Part shown: positions 1 through 8,296 of the stretch, one piece after another
How positions within the stretch are numbered: the first letter of the stretch is position 1
How the letters are laid out: each line of letters starts with the position of its first letter
Source: CAYVMN01 sp043808585
Lineage (GTDB): Bacteria; Desulfobacterota; DSM-4660; Desulfatiglandales; Desulfatiglandaceae
Reading direction: 5' to 3'
Assembly (NCBI GenBank): GCA_043808585.1
Contig: JAZDES010000073.1
Location: 1 to 26,308, forward strand
DNA: 26,308 nt
Notes under the pieces: model-generated
What the model saw: only the letters and a program-made list of their open reading frames with translations
Told to the model about the DNA's origin: nothing
Database searches by the model: none
Made by a program: the position numbers and the translations under genes

Positions 1-141
1 CCCCTGCCTGGCAGAAACTGTATTTAAAGGTAAGGGGGCGTGCCACAGGCTGTGAAGAATTTGGGTTACGTCCATTGGAAAAAAGACCCTCACGGTCTGT
101 CATCTTACTCCTCAGTGTTTTCAAAGCGCTAAAGTATTACC
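1..141. repeat. MITE copy 1 (right part, cut by window start)
   Basis: This stretch is nearly identical to 20610-20750 and 23129-23270, in the same orientation. It ends in ATTACC at 141, the right terminal inverted repeat seen in the other copies (inner part GCGCTAAAGTATTACC). No ORF of recognisable function lies in it, so it is best read as a non-autonomous element. The right arm contains, on the minus strand at 79-98, a 5-bp hairpin (AGACC/GGTCT, loop GTGAG) followed by six T, which would act as an intrinsic terminator for the amidohydrolase transcript. The flank directly after it is CGGAATTG (142-149). Confidence 0.85.
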
Positions 142-175
142 CGGAATTGAAGCAGCGTCAATAATACAGCTCTTT

Positions 176-1336
176 TCAGTCTAACAGCTCACAGGCCAGA
201 CGAACGTATGTCTCAACCCCTTTTGAAAGGATTTCCTCATTGAAATTGAATCCGCTGTTGTGCAGGGGGGCTGAATTCTCACGACCTACCCCCAAAAAGA
301 AAAAGAAGCCCGGTACTTTCTCCAAAAAAAATGACATGTCGTCTCCGGCCATAATCGGTTCTGGCTCAAACACATTTCCTTCCCCCACTACCTCGGCAGC
401 GCAGCGACGAACTGTCTCAGCCAGGGTCACATCGTTCACGGTGGGAGGATAACCCCGGGAGTATCTAAACTCATATCGAGCCCCCATGGCCCCACAGATG
501 CCTTTAATGATCTTCTCCATACGAGCGTGCCAGGAATCCCAGATGTCCCGCTCGAAGGTCCTGGTAGTCCCTGCCATTTCGGCCTCGTCCGGGATGACAT
601 TGAAGGTGGAGCCGGCTTGGAAACGGCCCACAGTTAGCACGATAGGGCTCATAGGGTTTATCTGTCTGCTTGCAATACGCTGCAGACCGTTTACCACCTG
701 CACCCCAACGTCGATGGGATCAACACAGAGATGCGGCATGGCCCCATGTCCGCCTTTGCCGATAATCTTCAGATCAAAATGGTCATTGGCGGCCAGAACG
801 CATCCGGCTCTTACCCCGATCGTTCCTTCGATACCATCATGTAAATGGCAGCCTATTGCAAAATCCACCTTGGGATTTTCCAATACGCCGGCCTCGATCA
901 TGGGCTTCGCCCCGCCGGGACCCTCCTCAGCAGGCTGAAAGACAAACTTAATCTTGCCTTTCAATCTTTCGCCTATCCTGCTGAGGATAGATGCTGCCCC
1001 CAAGGCCATGGCCATGTGGGCGTCGTGTCCACAGGCGTGCATTACACCTTGGTGGGTGGAAGCGAAAGGCAAGCCGGTCTTCTCCTCCACTTTCACTCCG
1101 TCTATGTCCGCGCGGATCATCAAGGTCTTGCCCTTTTTCCCGAGTTCCAGCAATCCTACCACCCCGGTCTTGGCGATTCCAGTCTCGACTTTAAGTCCTA
1201 ATTCTTCTAAATGTTTTGCAACAAAGGCAGCTGTCTTCTTTTCGCAGAATGCCATTTCAGGGATCTTGTGCAGTGCTCTCCTCGCTTCTATAACCGCGTC
1301 CTTTTCCTCCTGAACCATTTTCCTGAAATCAATCAT
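176..1336 (-). CDS. M20D-family metallo-amidohydrolase (N-acyl-amino-acid / hippurate hydrolase type)
   Basis: The 386-aa protein should hydrolyse an N-acyl amino acid or similar amide in the cytoplasm. The metal site of the M20D family is visible: HACGHDAH around C102 and H104, the glutamate pair in PAEEGPGG (E137, E138), H164 in GCHLHD, and H359 in the C-terminal LHNSGF. The lid/dimerisation domain carries GKGGHGAMPH. Length is normal for the family. The ATG has an AGGAGG ribosome site eight bases upstream. It is the last gene of a minus-strand set after dctPQM, which suggests that its substrate is what the transporter imports; the exact acyl group cannot be read from sequence. The adjoining MITE arm supplies a likely terminator. 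Confidence 0.9.
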   Translation of the reverse strand: MIDFRKMVQEEKDAVIEARRALHKIPEMAFCEKKTAAFVAKHLEELGLKVETGIAKTGVVGLLELGKKGKTLMIRADIDGVKVEEKTGLPFASTHQGVMHACGHDAHMAMALGAASILSRIGERLKGKIKFVFQPAEEGPGGAKPMIEAGVLENPKVDFAIGCHLHDGIEGTIGVRAGCVLAANDHFDLKIIGKGGHGAMPHLCVDPIDVGVQVVNGLQRIASRQINPMSPIVLTVGRFQAGSTFNVIPDEAEMAGTTRTFERDIWDSWHARMEKIIKGICGAMGARYEFRYSRGYPPTVNDVTLAETVRRCAAEVVGEGNVFEPEPIMAGDDMSFFLEKVPGFFFFLGVGRENSAPLHNSGFNFNEEILSKGVETYVRLACELLD

Positions 1337-1566
1337 AGAAAGAACCTCCTGACATCTTGCATGGAACTCCTAATGCAGGCCTTCGGCCGTAACCAAATTA
1401 GTGTTCAGGTTTCAGGTTTCGGGTTTCAGATTCTACGGAACTCTTGTTTCAAAGGCGACTACGTAGTTCAATCTCGCAACCCTCACGGCTCAGCGCTATC
1501 AGGGACGAAGAGAAAAAGGCAGCCACGATCGATGGGGTCATTTGGGCTGATCTAGTGTGAACACAG
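1337..1566. other. 230-bp spacer between dctM and the amidohydrolase gene
   Basis: I see no gene here. It holds the ribosome site of the amidohydrolase gene (about 1345-1350 on the minus strand) and a period-7 microrepeat (1404-1431). No convincing terminator or promoter was found. Confidence 0.5.
1404..1431. repeat. heptad microrepeat, TTCAGGT x4 (imperfect)
   Basis: Four consecutive 7-base units read TTCAGGT, TTCAGGT, TTCGGGT and TTCAGAT. Similar short arrays with the same period but other sequence occur at 14581-14613 and 23916-23936, with a less regular one at 7836-7865. Confidence 0.7.
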
Positions 1567-2865
1567 TTACCTCATGATATTGGGCAAAAACATGGCAGTC
1601 TCGGGGAGGATGAAGAGAAGCGCGGCGCACGCAATAAGGCTCAGGAGAAAGGGAAGGACGCCCGTATATATCACGTTGAATGGTTCCCCAGTTATGTTCT
1701 TGACAATAAAGACGGAAATGGCCACAGGGGGTATGATGACGCCGATCATGAGGGTAATGCCGATCATGATGCCGAACCATATGGGATCGAACCCCAGCTT
1801 GATAACGGCAGGATAAAAAATGGGAGTCGCAAGGATCATGAATGCCAGGTCATCGATAATGGAACCGCCGATCAGGTAGATGAAGATAATAAGAATCATA
1901 ATGATGCTCTTGTTAAAGGGTAAACCGGTAATCCAGTCGGCAGCAATAAAAGGAATCCCTGTCACGGCCAGGAAATGACCAAACACGATGGAACCTCCAA
2001 TAAGAAGGAGCACCATACAGGCTGTTCGAAGTGATTCCTTAAAGGATTTCACCAGGCTCGAGAAGGGAAAGGACCTCTTTGCATAGGCCAGTATCAGCAC
2101 CGCGGCAGTACCGATACTTCCCGCCTCTGTGGGGGAAAACCATCCCCTCATGAGCCCTCCGATGACCACGAAGAAGATAATCGCGACCCACAGAAACTCA
2201 GGGGACGACTTCAATCTCTCTTGCCACGTCGATTTCGGTGCCCGCTGGGCAATGGACGGATCGATTTTGACCCAGCCGTAGATAACGAATATAAAAAAAA
2301 GGGAAATGATCAGTCCGGGGATAACGCCGGCAAGGAAGAGCTCGCCGATTGATTGTTCCGTGATAAGACCGTAGATCATAAGGGGGACACTGGGAGGAAT
2401 CAGCATCCCTAGGGTGCCAACAGAGGCTACGACGCCTGTGGAAAGCTTCTTACTGTAACCCAGGCGCGACATCTCAGGAATTGCAATACCCGCAAATGTG
2501 GCACAGGTTGCAAGCGTAGATCCGCACATGGCCTTGAACAGCGTTGCTCCCGCAACTGTGGTCATTGCCAGACCGCCGGGTATATGGCCCACGAATTTCT
2601 GAGCCGAGTTATAGAGCTTCCTGGCAATATCCGAGTTCGATGCCACCTGACCCATAAGGACAAAAAGGGGGATGACGGTAAACCCGTAGGAGGTAAAGGT
2701 CTCAAAGAAGTCTTTGACAACCATGTTGGAGGCTGCGCTCCACGTGCCAAGATATCCAAGTCCGATAAAACCGATAAAGGCCATTGCATATGCCAGTTCG
2801 ATACCGGTCAAGAACATGACCATCAAGACAAAAATGCCGACTATCCCTGTCGTTATTTCATTCAT
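1567..2865 (-). CDS. dctM: TRAP transporter large membrane subunit (DctM)
   Basis: The 432-aa, highly hydrophobic protein is the ion-coupled channel subunit of a tripartite ATP-independent periplasmic transporter in the inner membrane. It shows the family's repeated helices and the conserved IPPSVPLMIYG and GVIIPPVAI segments typical of DctM. The reading frame stays open upstream to 3003, but that extension lies inside dctQ and is not membrane-like, so the start is taken as the ATG at 2865, beginning MNEITTGIVG. This overlaps the end of dctQ by eight bases, as expected for translational coupling; no separate strong ribosome site is visible. Substrate is unknown, but the neighbouring amidohydrolase and acyl-CoA ligase point to an organic acid or acyl-amino acid. 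Confidence 0.93.
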   Translation of the reverse strand: MNEITTGIVGIFVLMVMFLTGIELAYAMAFIGFIGLGYLGTWSAASNMVVKDFFETFTSYGFTVIPLFVLMGQVASNSDIARKLYNSAQKFVGHIPGGLAMTTVAGATLFKAMCGSTLATCATFAGIAIPEMSRLGYSKKLSTGVVASVGTLGMLIPPSVPLMIYGLITEQSIGELFLAGVIPGLIISLFFIFVIYGWVKIDPSIAQRAPKSTWQERLKSSPEFLWVAIIFFVVIGGLMRGWFSPTEAGSIGTAAVLILAYAKRSFPFSSLVKSFKESLRTACMVLLLIGGSIVFGHFLAVTGIPFIAADWITGLPFNKSIIMILIIFIYLIGGSIIDDLAFMILATPIFYPAVIKLGFDPIWFGIMIGITLMIGVIIPPVAISVFIVKNITGEPFNVIYTGVLPFLLSLIACAALLFILPETAMFLPNIMR

Positions 2866-3340
2866 GTCGGTCTCGAACAATCTGCAGAATCTGTGAAAGG
2901 AGAGTGAAACACTGGATAATGCAGCAGAACGCCAGTCCAAAAGAAATCGGGTAGTAGGGCATTCTAAACACGGGGGTAACCTCATTAGATTTAATAAGAT
3001 CAAAGCTCATAAGGACAAAATTCCAGCTTATCCACAGGAAGAACGCGATGCCTATGATTCGCGTGGCGACCTCAATCCGATCGCTTACACTACCCGGCAA
3101 CATCTCAATGAAGAAATCGACTGCAATGTGTCCTTTATGAAGTGATGTATAAGGAAGGGCGAAGCCAATCACCACTGCGCCCAAAAAAGAGATGATTTCG
3201 AAGTCACCTATGATCGGTTTCCCAAAAGCCCTCATCACCACATTAGTAAGTGTGAAAAGGAACATGAAGGCAAGGGTTAATCCTGATATCAACAGAAGAA
3301 ATCTACACAAGGCACGTTCAAAGGCAGACCAGGTCCTCAT
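2858..3340 (-). CDS. dctQ: TRAP transporter small membrane subunit (DctQ)
   Basis: The 160-aa protein has four hydrophobic helices (about residues 12-34, 46-66, 88-110, 128-150), the normal DctQ topology and size, and includes the typical segment HKGHIAVDFF. It pairs with DctM in the membrane. The ATG at 3340 has an AGGAGG ribosome site. On the mRNA, CCTCC (complement of 3361-3365) could pair with this GGAGG (3346-3350) and partly hide it. Its end overlaps the start of dctM. Confidence 0.92.
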   Translation of the reverse strand: MRTWSAFERALCRFLLLISGLTLAFMFLFTLTNVVMRAFGKPIIGDFEIISFLGAVVIGFALPYTSLHKGHIAVDFFIEMLPGSVSDRIEVATRIIGIAFFLWISWNFVLMSFDLIKSNEVTPVFRMPYYPISFGLAFCCIIQCFTLLSQILQIVRDRHE

Positions 3341-3345
3341 TATTT

Positions 3346-3396
3346 CCTCCTGTTCTCATTGGAGGGTTTTGAGGGCGGCGACCCGCCGCCCTCAAA
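3346..3396 (-). promoter_or_regulatory. dctP-dctQ intergenic hairpins (mRNA stabiliser plus ribosome-site occlusion)
   Basis: Bases 3368-3380 and 3384-3396 form a perfect 13-bp stem with a three-base loop, just after the dctP stop on the minus strand. No T run follows, so it is unlikely to be an intrinsic terminator and more like the 3' stabilising hairpins found after binding-protein genes. A second 5-bp stem (3361-3365 with 3346-3350) would cover the dctQ ribosome site. Both features would favour more binding protein than permease. Confidence 0.6.
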
Positions 3397-3411
3397 CCAT
3401 CGTTAATCGTC

Positions 3412-4446
3412 CTAATCAACAGGCGCTGTCTTGAGGTATTCCTGGCACCATATCAGGGCTTCTTCTCCCTGCAGACCCTTCTCTTTCATGCTCTTCACAT
3501 AGGCATCGAGCACGGGCTGCATCCTTTTCTTCATCTCTGCCACTTCCTCAGGGGGTGCCTTTGTGATCTTGTGCTTCCCCGTTTTCATGATATATTCACG
3601 GCCCTCTTTGTCCATGTCATTCCACAGCTTGCACTGCTTCTCAAACCACTCCTCGTTGAGCTTGTCGATGATCTGCTGAATGTCCTTGGGAAGGGAATCC
3701 CATTTTTCCTTGTTCATGGCGATGAAGAAGCCGTTCGAGTACGCGTTGCCCGGGTTTTCATAGGTGTAATGGCAGATCTCCCCGAACTTCCAGCCCTTCA
3801 AGGTCTCTATGGGAAGGAGGACCCCATCGGCGAGCCCCCGCTTCAGGGCATCGTAGGTCTCCAGCATAGGCATGGTGGTGGGCGTACCCCCGGCAGCGGC
3901 CACAACCTTCGAGGTGTTGGCATCGCTCTTGAATCGAAGACCCTTTAGATCATCGATAGTGTTGACCGGTGTTTTTGAATGGAACAAGCCGGGAGGATGG
4001 GCGTGGAGATAGAAGAGTTTTACGTCGTCATACTCCTTTGGTTTGAAATGCTGGTAGAACGCATTGGCCATCCGAGATGCCTGGGCGCCGCTCTTGTAGC
4101 CGAGAGGGAGAACGATGACCTCTGACAGGGGCATCCTGCCAGGCGTATAAGACATGATGCTAAACCCGATATCAACAATCCCTTTAACGACACCGTCATA
4201 GGTCTGGTTCGCCGACACTAGGGTGCCAGCAGGGAAGAAGGCGACCTTGACGCGGCCATTTGTCCTCTTCTCCAGTTCCTTGCACCATTCACTGGACAAA
4301 ACGGAAAGACCGTGGGTTGGTGGTGCGAAGTTCGCGTATTTCAGTTTGATCACAGGTTCTGCTGCGGAACCCATGGTCGGAAGATAGCAGGTAACCAATG
4401 AAATCATGCAAACGGTGAGAAAAAATCTCATGACGTAATCCTTCAT
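3412..4446 (-). CDS. dctP: TRAP transporter periplasmic solute-binding protein (DctP)
   Basis: The 344-aa protein is the extracytoplasmic receptor of the TRAP system. A signal peptide is clear (charged start, hydrophobic run to about residue 22, likely cleavage after GSA or GSAA near residue 28-29). The family's ligand-binding region is present: YLHAHPPGLFHSKTPV then DDLKGLRFK, where R171 corresponds to the arginine that usually salt-bridges a substrate carboxylate. The start is the ATG at 4446, preceded by AAAGGAGGT; an upstream in-frame GTG at 4515 lacks a ribosome site and would bury the signal peptide. It leads the dctPQM set. Substrate is not determined. Confidence 0.93.
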   Translation of the reverse strand: MKDYVMRFFLTVCMISLVTCYLPTMGSAAEPVIKLKYANFAPPTHGLSVLSSEWCKELEKRTNGRVKVAFFPAGTLVSANQTYDGVVKGIVDIGFSIMSYTPGRMPLSEVIVLPLGYKSGAQASRMANAFYQHFKPKEYDDVKLFYLHAHPPGLFHSKTPVNTIDDLKGLRFKSDANTSKVVAAAGGTPTTMPMLETYDALKRGLADGVLLPIETLKGWKFGEICHYTYENPGNAYSNGFFIAMNKEKWDSLPKDIQQIIDKLNEEWFEKQCKLWNDMDKEGREYIMKTGKHKITKAPPEEVAEMKKRMQPVLDAYVKSMKEKGLQGEEALIWCQEYLKTAPVD

Positions 4447-4605
4447 GTCCAAATACCTCCTTTTAAATGTAATGTTTCCCAATCCTACAACAGATCGTCT
4501 GCACCTCCTTTCCACAAATGGACTGCATGAACCTTAGTTTTGTTTACCAATCCTTGTCAGTGAGAAATCATACCAGCCATTGGCCACGCAGGTTTTCAGC
4601 CTGGT
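4447..4605. other. 159-bp leader upstream of dctP
   Basis: It holds the dctP ribosome site and, near 4501-4510 on the minus strand, a second AAAGGAGGT-like sequence with no convincing ORF behind it. A weak promoter-like CTGACA is present on the minus strand but without a good -10 box. No gene is seen. Confidence 0.35.
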
Positions 4606-6228
4606 CTACGCGTTTCTGGCCTTGCCCGGAACATACCGCAGTTCCGGCTTGTTCACCTTACCCGCAGGATTCCTCGGGAGGCATTCCATAAATTCAACAA
4701 ACTTCGGAACCTTATAGTCTGCGAGGCGTTGGGCACAGAATTTCCTAATTTCATCTTCCGTCCAATTTTCGCCGGGTTTCAGTACAATGCAGGCCTTTAC
4801 CACTTCGCCCATAACGGTATCGGGGACTCCCACGACTGCGGCCTCCAATACCTTCGAGTAGTCGCATATGACATTTTCCACTTCCAGGGAGTATATCTTT
4901 TCTCCGCCGCGGTTAATCATGTCTTTCTTACGGTCCAGTACGTAGACAAAACCTTCATCATCGATCTTGCCTATATCACCCGTATGAACCCAACCATCAA
5001 CGATGGTTGCACTCGTGGTCTCCGGCTTCCTCCAGTATCCTTTAAAGGCCTTTGCACCCTTTAACATGATCTCACCAATAGCTCCCCTCGGTACTTCATG
5101 GCCTTCATCATTTACTATCTTTGCACGTACTGTGGGAAGGCATTTACCTACAGCCTTTATCTTGCGAAGCGCATCCTCAAAGGGTGTCGATGTTGCAATC
5201 GCAAAGCATTCCGTCAACCCGTAGCCTACACTGATTTGAAGATGAGGCAGTTTGTTGAAGATACCCCTCACCATCTCCTCTGTGGCGGGCGAACCACCGA
5301 AAAGTGCTGTCCTAAAAGAAGAAAAATCATACGTCTCGAAGTCAGGGTGATTGACCATGAGCCAGATAACATTAATGACACCCATATACTGGGTCACCGC
5401 TTCCTTAGCCATGAGCTCCAAGAAATCCTTGGTGTTAAATTGCCTCATATAGACGCATGCGACACCGCTGAAAATTGTTGGCAGCATTAGACAGGACAGG
5501 CCGGTGATATGAAAAAGGGGGATACAGCAGATCATCCTGTCTTGCGGTTCAAATTGAATAAAGTCGCTCACCAGCATTGCCGTCAAGACGAAGCCCCGAT
5601 GATGGAGTATGGCACCTTTGGGTTTGCCTGTGGTACCCGAGGTATACATGATCGCCGCAACATCCGATTCCGACAGGGCGGCCCTCGGAAATCCATCTTC
5701 TTCTTTCTCCTTTAACAACGAAAAAGGGAGTGTCCCCTCGGGCACGTGAGGTCCATTAAGAAATATCTTCTCAATCGTTTGTAGCTGACCCTTTACAGAA
5801 TCAATAGAGGACCAGTACTCTTCATCGACCACCAATACCTTGCTCTCGGAGTCGTTTATCTCATAGGCCAGTTCCTCTCCCTTGAATCTGGTATTGAGCG
5901 GCACCACGATGGCCCCCAGTTTCATCAATGCAAAAAAGCTTAACGGGAATTCCATCTGTATGCCTAGAAGTAAGGCCACATGATCTCCCCGTTTAACTCC
6001 GTGCTTTGCCAGACCGGCTGCAATCGTGTTGACAATCCCGTCAAATTCCGCAAACGTTAGACGCCAATCCCCGGCAATAAAGCCTACCTTGTAAGGAAAT
6101 CTTCTGACCGTATTTTCCAGCACTTCAACAAGATTTCGCGGCCTGTCTTTAAATATCTCACCCTTGAAATCAGGCCATTCTTCTTCTACAATCTCCCAAC
6201 CAGACTTAGCCTTTAACGCTTCCATCAT
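4606..6228 (-). CDS. AMP-forming acyl-CoA ligase (ANL superfamily)
   Basis: The 540-aa protein should activate a carboxylic acid to its CoA thioester through an acyl-adenylate. All core motifs are visible: phosphate-binding loop YTSGTTGKPKG (195-205), GYGLTE (335-340), the ATP-ribose motif VHTGD (414-418), hinge DRKKDMINRGGEK (432-444), and catalytic lysine K524 in NPAGKV. Length is usual for medium/long-chain or aromatic acyl-CoA ligases, which cannot be told apart here. The protein starts with two ATG codons; either could be used. It lies 44 bases after the ABM protein gene and upstream of dctPQM and the amidohydrolase, fitting uptake, hydrolysis and activation of the same acid. Confidence 0.92.
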   Translation of the reverse strand: MMEALKAKSGWEIVEEEWPDFKGEIFKDRPRNLVEVLENTVRRFPYKVGFIAGDWRLTFAEFDGIVNTIAAGLAKHGVKRGDHVALLLGIQMEFPLSFFALMKLGAIVVPLNTRFKGEELAYEINDSESKVLVVDEEYWSSIDSVKGQLQTIEKIFLNGPHVPEGTLPFSLLKEKEEDGFPRAALSESDVAAIMYTSGTTGKPKGAILHHRGFVLTAMLVSDFIQFEPQDRMICCIPLFHITGLSCLMLPTIFSGVACVYMRQFNTKDFLELMAKEAVTQYMGVINVIWLMVNHPDFETYDFSSFRTALFGGSPATEEMVRGIFNKLPHLQISVGYGLTECFAIATSTPFEDALRKIKAVGKCLPTVRAKIVNDEGHEVPRGAIGEIMLKGAKAFKGYWRKPETTSATIVDGWVHTGDIGKIDDEGFVYVLDRKKDMINRGGEKIYSLEVENVICDYSKVLEAAVVGVPDTVMGEVVKACIVLKPGENWTEDEIRKFCAQRLADYKVPKFVEFMECLPRNPAGKVNKPELRYVPGKARNA

Positions 6229-6272
6229 GCGTTATTCCAACTCCCCTGAGGCGCCTGCTTGATGCAAGAACT

Positions 6273-6581
6273 TCAGGCTGGCTGCAAAACTCTAATACTG
6301 ACTTTTTTGAACAGGTTTTTTGCCTCCTCCCGATAAGAAAGCATATGCGGGGCTTGAAAGTGTTCTTTAAGTGAATCTACGCTTTGCCAAGCTTCAATGA
6401 TCGTAACGAAATCATCACCGGTTTTCTCATGAATCGGTATATCAGTTTCAGTATCGACCGTCGGTTCGTACACTAAACAGCCAGCTTCTGCCTTCACATT
6501 GGGGATATTTCGGCGCAGTATGTCCATATATGCTTCTCTGCACCCTGGTTTCAATTCAATGGTAGCTATCACGTGAATCAT
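6273..6581 (-). CDS. ABM-domain protein (YgiN-like putative quinol monooxygenase)
   Basis: The 102-aa protein has the dimeric alpha/beta-barrel antibiotic-biosynthesis-monooxygenase pattern: MIHVIATIELKPG start, GCLVYEP in the middle, FVTIIEAWQSVDSLKEHF and a final short strand. The family includes cofactor-free monooxygenases and many members without known activity; in a presumed anaerobe oxygen chemistry is doubtful and a role in binding or detoxifying quinone-like compounds is only a guess. The ATG has an AAAGGAG ribosome site. It appears to be the first gene of the set leading to the acyl-CoA ligase. Confidence 0.8.
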   Translation of the reverse strand: MIHVIATIELKPGCREAYMDILRRNIPNVKAEAGCLVYEPTVDTETDIPIHEKTGDDFVTIIEAWQSVDSLKEHFQAPHMLSYREEAKNLFKKVSIRVLQPA

Positions 6582-6659
6582 TTTTTCTCCTTTCTAGGGC
6601 TTCTTATGATCTTAATGCATCAGTGAATCCATGGCTATCTATAAAGAAAGCTCAATGGC

Positions 6660-6689
6660 ATACTAACATGTTCTATTTAAAGACATCAA
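6660..6689 (-). promoter_or_regulatory. possible sigma70-type promoter for the ABM/acyl-CoA ligase set
   Basis: On the minus strand TTGATG (6684-6689) and TAGTAT (6660-6665) are separated by 18 bases, each matching four of six consensus positions. The start point would be about 70 bases before the ABM gene's ATG. Confidence 0.3.
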
Positions 6690-6794
6690 GGGACTGTAAA
6701 TTTTTTTGTGCAGATCTATATTGAACCTTTTTCTTGACCCGTAAGTCCTTTTGGAGCCTACGTCCTCCTCCACGCTTTACACAGTTTAATCAAT

Positions 6795-6813
6795 AATCAA
6801 GGTTTGAGCCCAA
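6795..6813 (+). repeat. left member of an inverted-repeat pair around the lipoprotein gene
   Basis: AATCAAGGTTTGA at 6795-6807 is an exact 13-base match to the complement of 7540-7552, and the similarity continues (CCCA) with single mismatches inward. Confidence 0.6.
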
Positions 6814-6893
6814 TTTGGGATCAGTATAATCTAACCGAGAACCGATGAAAAAGAATGTGTTTTTTCTCCTGACTAGTCCTTTAAGTAGTATAA

Positions 6894-7436
6894 TTAGTCA
6901 ACAACGTCCCGGACCTTACACTTGCTGAAACCCACCCCGGTGAATCTTTCAAGACAGGCCCTTTTCACCCGCCAGTCGCCATCCACTTTCTCTACCTTGA
7001 GCTTGAAGCGGTACAGGTCAGCGCCCTCTCCCACCTCCTCCATCCAGCCCTTGGGATCGTTATAAAGTTTTTTCAGTTTGGGCACGGATTGATCCTTTTT
7101 GACGATCAGGAAAGGGAAAGACACTAAGGGTCCACCCTCTCTGGATTCAATTTCAACGCTCGGTTGGGGATAGACCACCTTCAGTTCTCCGTAGTGTCTG
7201 AAGGCCATGAAGAGAATCCTTTTTGCCCCTCGGCGGTCCAAATCACCCGGCTGGGCCTGAAAGTCTTCGGTGGTAAGCTCAATAATCTCGCCAATGTCAT
7301 GCTGTTCAGCAAAGCGGGCTGCCTTTTCCACCAACTCCCGAAGCGCCCTTTCATCGTCTTTGGGAGAGCACGAAGAAGAGGCGAGAATGAGGGCACCCGA
7401 GAGCAATAGCACCCATGGCCGTGCTAGCTTTAACAT
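6894..7436 (-). CDS. putative NTF2-like lipoprotein
   Basis: The 180-aa product begins with a charged, hydrophobic signal sequence ending LILASSSC, so C23 is a probable, slightly atypical, lipobox cysteine and the mature protein would be membrane-anchored. The rest (helical ALRELVEKAARFAEQHDIGEIIEL followed by beta-rich segments ending VDGDWRVKRACLERF) looks like the NTF2/SnoaL cone fold, but I see no catalytic residues and cannot name a function. A G-rich ribosome site lies about a dozen bases upstream. The gene stands alone between inverted repeats and is not obviously part of either neighbouring operon. Confidence 0.7.
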   Translation of the reverse strand: MLKLARPWVLLLSGALILASSSCSPKDDERALRELVEKAARFAEQHDIGEIIELTTEDFQAQPGDLDRRGAKRILFMAFRHYGELKVVYPQPSVEIESREGGPLVSFPFLIVKKDQSVPKLKKLYNDPKGWMEEVGEGADLYRFKLKVEKVDGDWRVKRACLERFTGVGFSKCKVRDVVD

Positions 7437-7530
7437 CTCCGGAAAACCCCCCTTTCAGTCAAGTCCCGGCTCCTGATCCTTTCCCTCTACATTTCGATTC
7501 ACAATTCAAGTTGTCCCCCCTTTTCCGATA

Positions 7531-7553
7531 TCAATGGGGTCAAACCTTGATTT
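7531..7553 (-). repeat. right member of the inverted-repeat pair around the lipoprotein gene
   Basis: TGGGGTCAAACCTTGATT inside 7531-7553 is the complement of the left member at 6795-6813 with two mismatches over about 20 bases. The form resembles short palindromic or MITE-like ends, but no family is assigned. Confidence 0.6.
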
Positions 7554-7835
7554 GTGATTTAAGCTGCTGAGAGTTATGCTTTACCCGATTCTGCTTGGTA
7601 ATCTTATTAAAGGTTGTCCTCTGGCTCCCTAAAAGACAGCATGTCTTACAGCATCACCGGAAACTTCTTGCACACATGCACGGGATTACGAAGAGTCCGC
7701 GTGTCAGGTTTTTTGATTCAAGATTCCGGGCTTTTCATGAGGGTTTTCCTCCCGACAGAAACAAAGGTTCCGTCAGGAGTTGGCTAGGCACATTTTGAGA
7801 TGTTGCTCCATGGGCGATCTCTGACAAAAAGGTCC

Positions 7836-7865
7836 AAGGGTTCAGGGGTTCAAGGTTCAGGGTTT
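7836..7865. repeat. irregular GGTTCA microrepeat
   Basis: Four successive units of 7-8 bases share GGTTC (AAGGGTTC, AGGGGTTC, AAGGTTC, AGGGTTT), just after the end of the PIN toxin gene. Confidence 0.55.
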
Positions 7866-7879
7866 AATTATTAGGTGTT

Positions 7880-8296
7880 TCAAGGCTGCTGTTCCCTGCA
7901 ACTGCTGACGAATTCTTTGGGGGTAACTATCTTGATGCCCATGTAATTTTTGATAGAGGTAAGAGCCTTATCCCCTGAAACGATGAAATCTGCCTTGAGG
8001 GCCACAGCACATTCGATAAACTTGTTGTCATCAGGGTCCTCTTCGACAACAAACAATCTTGGGGTCTTTGCAGCAAAAATTACATGAAAGCCACATGCAA
8101 AGAGACTTAATAATTCATCCAATTCTCGTTCGTTCTGAAGCCCCAGACGTCTAAGCACCTCTGTGTATTCGTCTATGATGGATCTAGATAGACAAAGTGT
8201 GACTTCACCGGTTTTCCAAAGATCCACAATTCTACGCAGATTTCCGCCGAAAAAGGATGAAACAAAAATGTTTGTATCCACTACAACCTTGATCAC
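7880..8296 (-). CDS. PIN-domain toxin (COG1569-type)
   Basis: The 138-aa protein is a probable Mg-dependent ribonuclease toxin. The acidic PIN residues are visible: D in VVVDTNIF, E in SIIDEYTEVL, the acidic patch in VEEDPDDNKFIECA, and D in IVSGDKAL. The frame stays open upstream to 8383, but that part overlaps the antitoxin. The start is taken as the GTG at 8296, reading VIKVVVDTNIF, which overlaps the antitoxin stop in a GTGA arrangement (four bases), the normal coupling for such pairs. Key residues look intact, so the toxin may be active. Confidence 0.88.
   Translation of the reverse strand: MIKVVVDTNIFVSSFFGGNLRRIVDLWKTGEVTLCLSRSIIDEYTEVLRRLGLQNERELDELLSLFACGFHVIFAAKTPRLFVVEEDPDDNKFIECAVALKADFIVSGDKALTSIKNYMGIKIVTPKEFVSSCREQQP

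Larger units (their letters stand above)
6582..6893. other. 312-bp gene-free spacer
   Basis: The spacer holds a possible promoter for the ABM/ligase set (6660-6689, minus strand) and the left member of an inverted-repeat pair (6795-6813). No ORF with recognisable features was found. Confidence 0.5.
7437..7879. other. 443-bp gene-free region with repeat remnants
   Basis: No ORF here has recognisable features on either strand. It contains the right inverted repeat (7531-7553) and a GGTTC-rich microrepeat (7836-7865). It may be decayed mobile-element DNA, but I could not recognise a transposase fragment. Confidence 0.5.

Noticed and set aside
2866..3003. Long N-terminal extension of DctM
   Set aside because: It overlaps dctQ, is not membrane-like and lacks a start signal; the coupled ATG at 2865 fits the family length.
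7571..7800. Possible decayed transposase in the gene-free region
   Set aside because: Reading both strands by eye gave no recognisable transposase motif, so only the repeats are reported.
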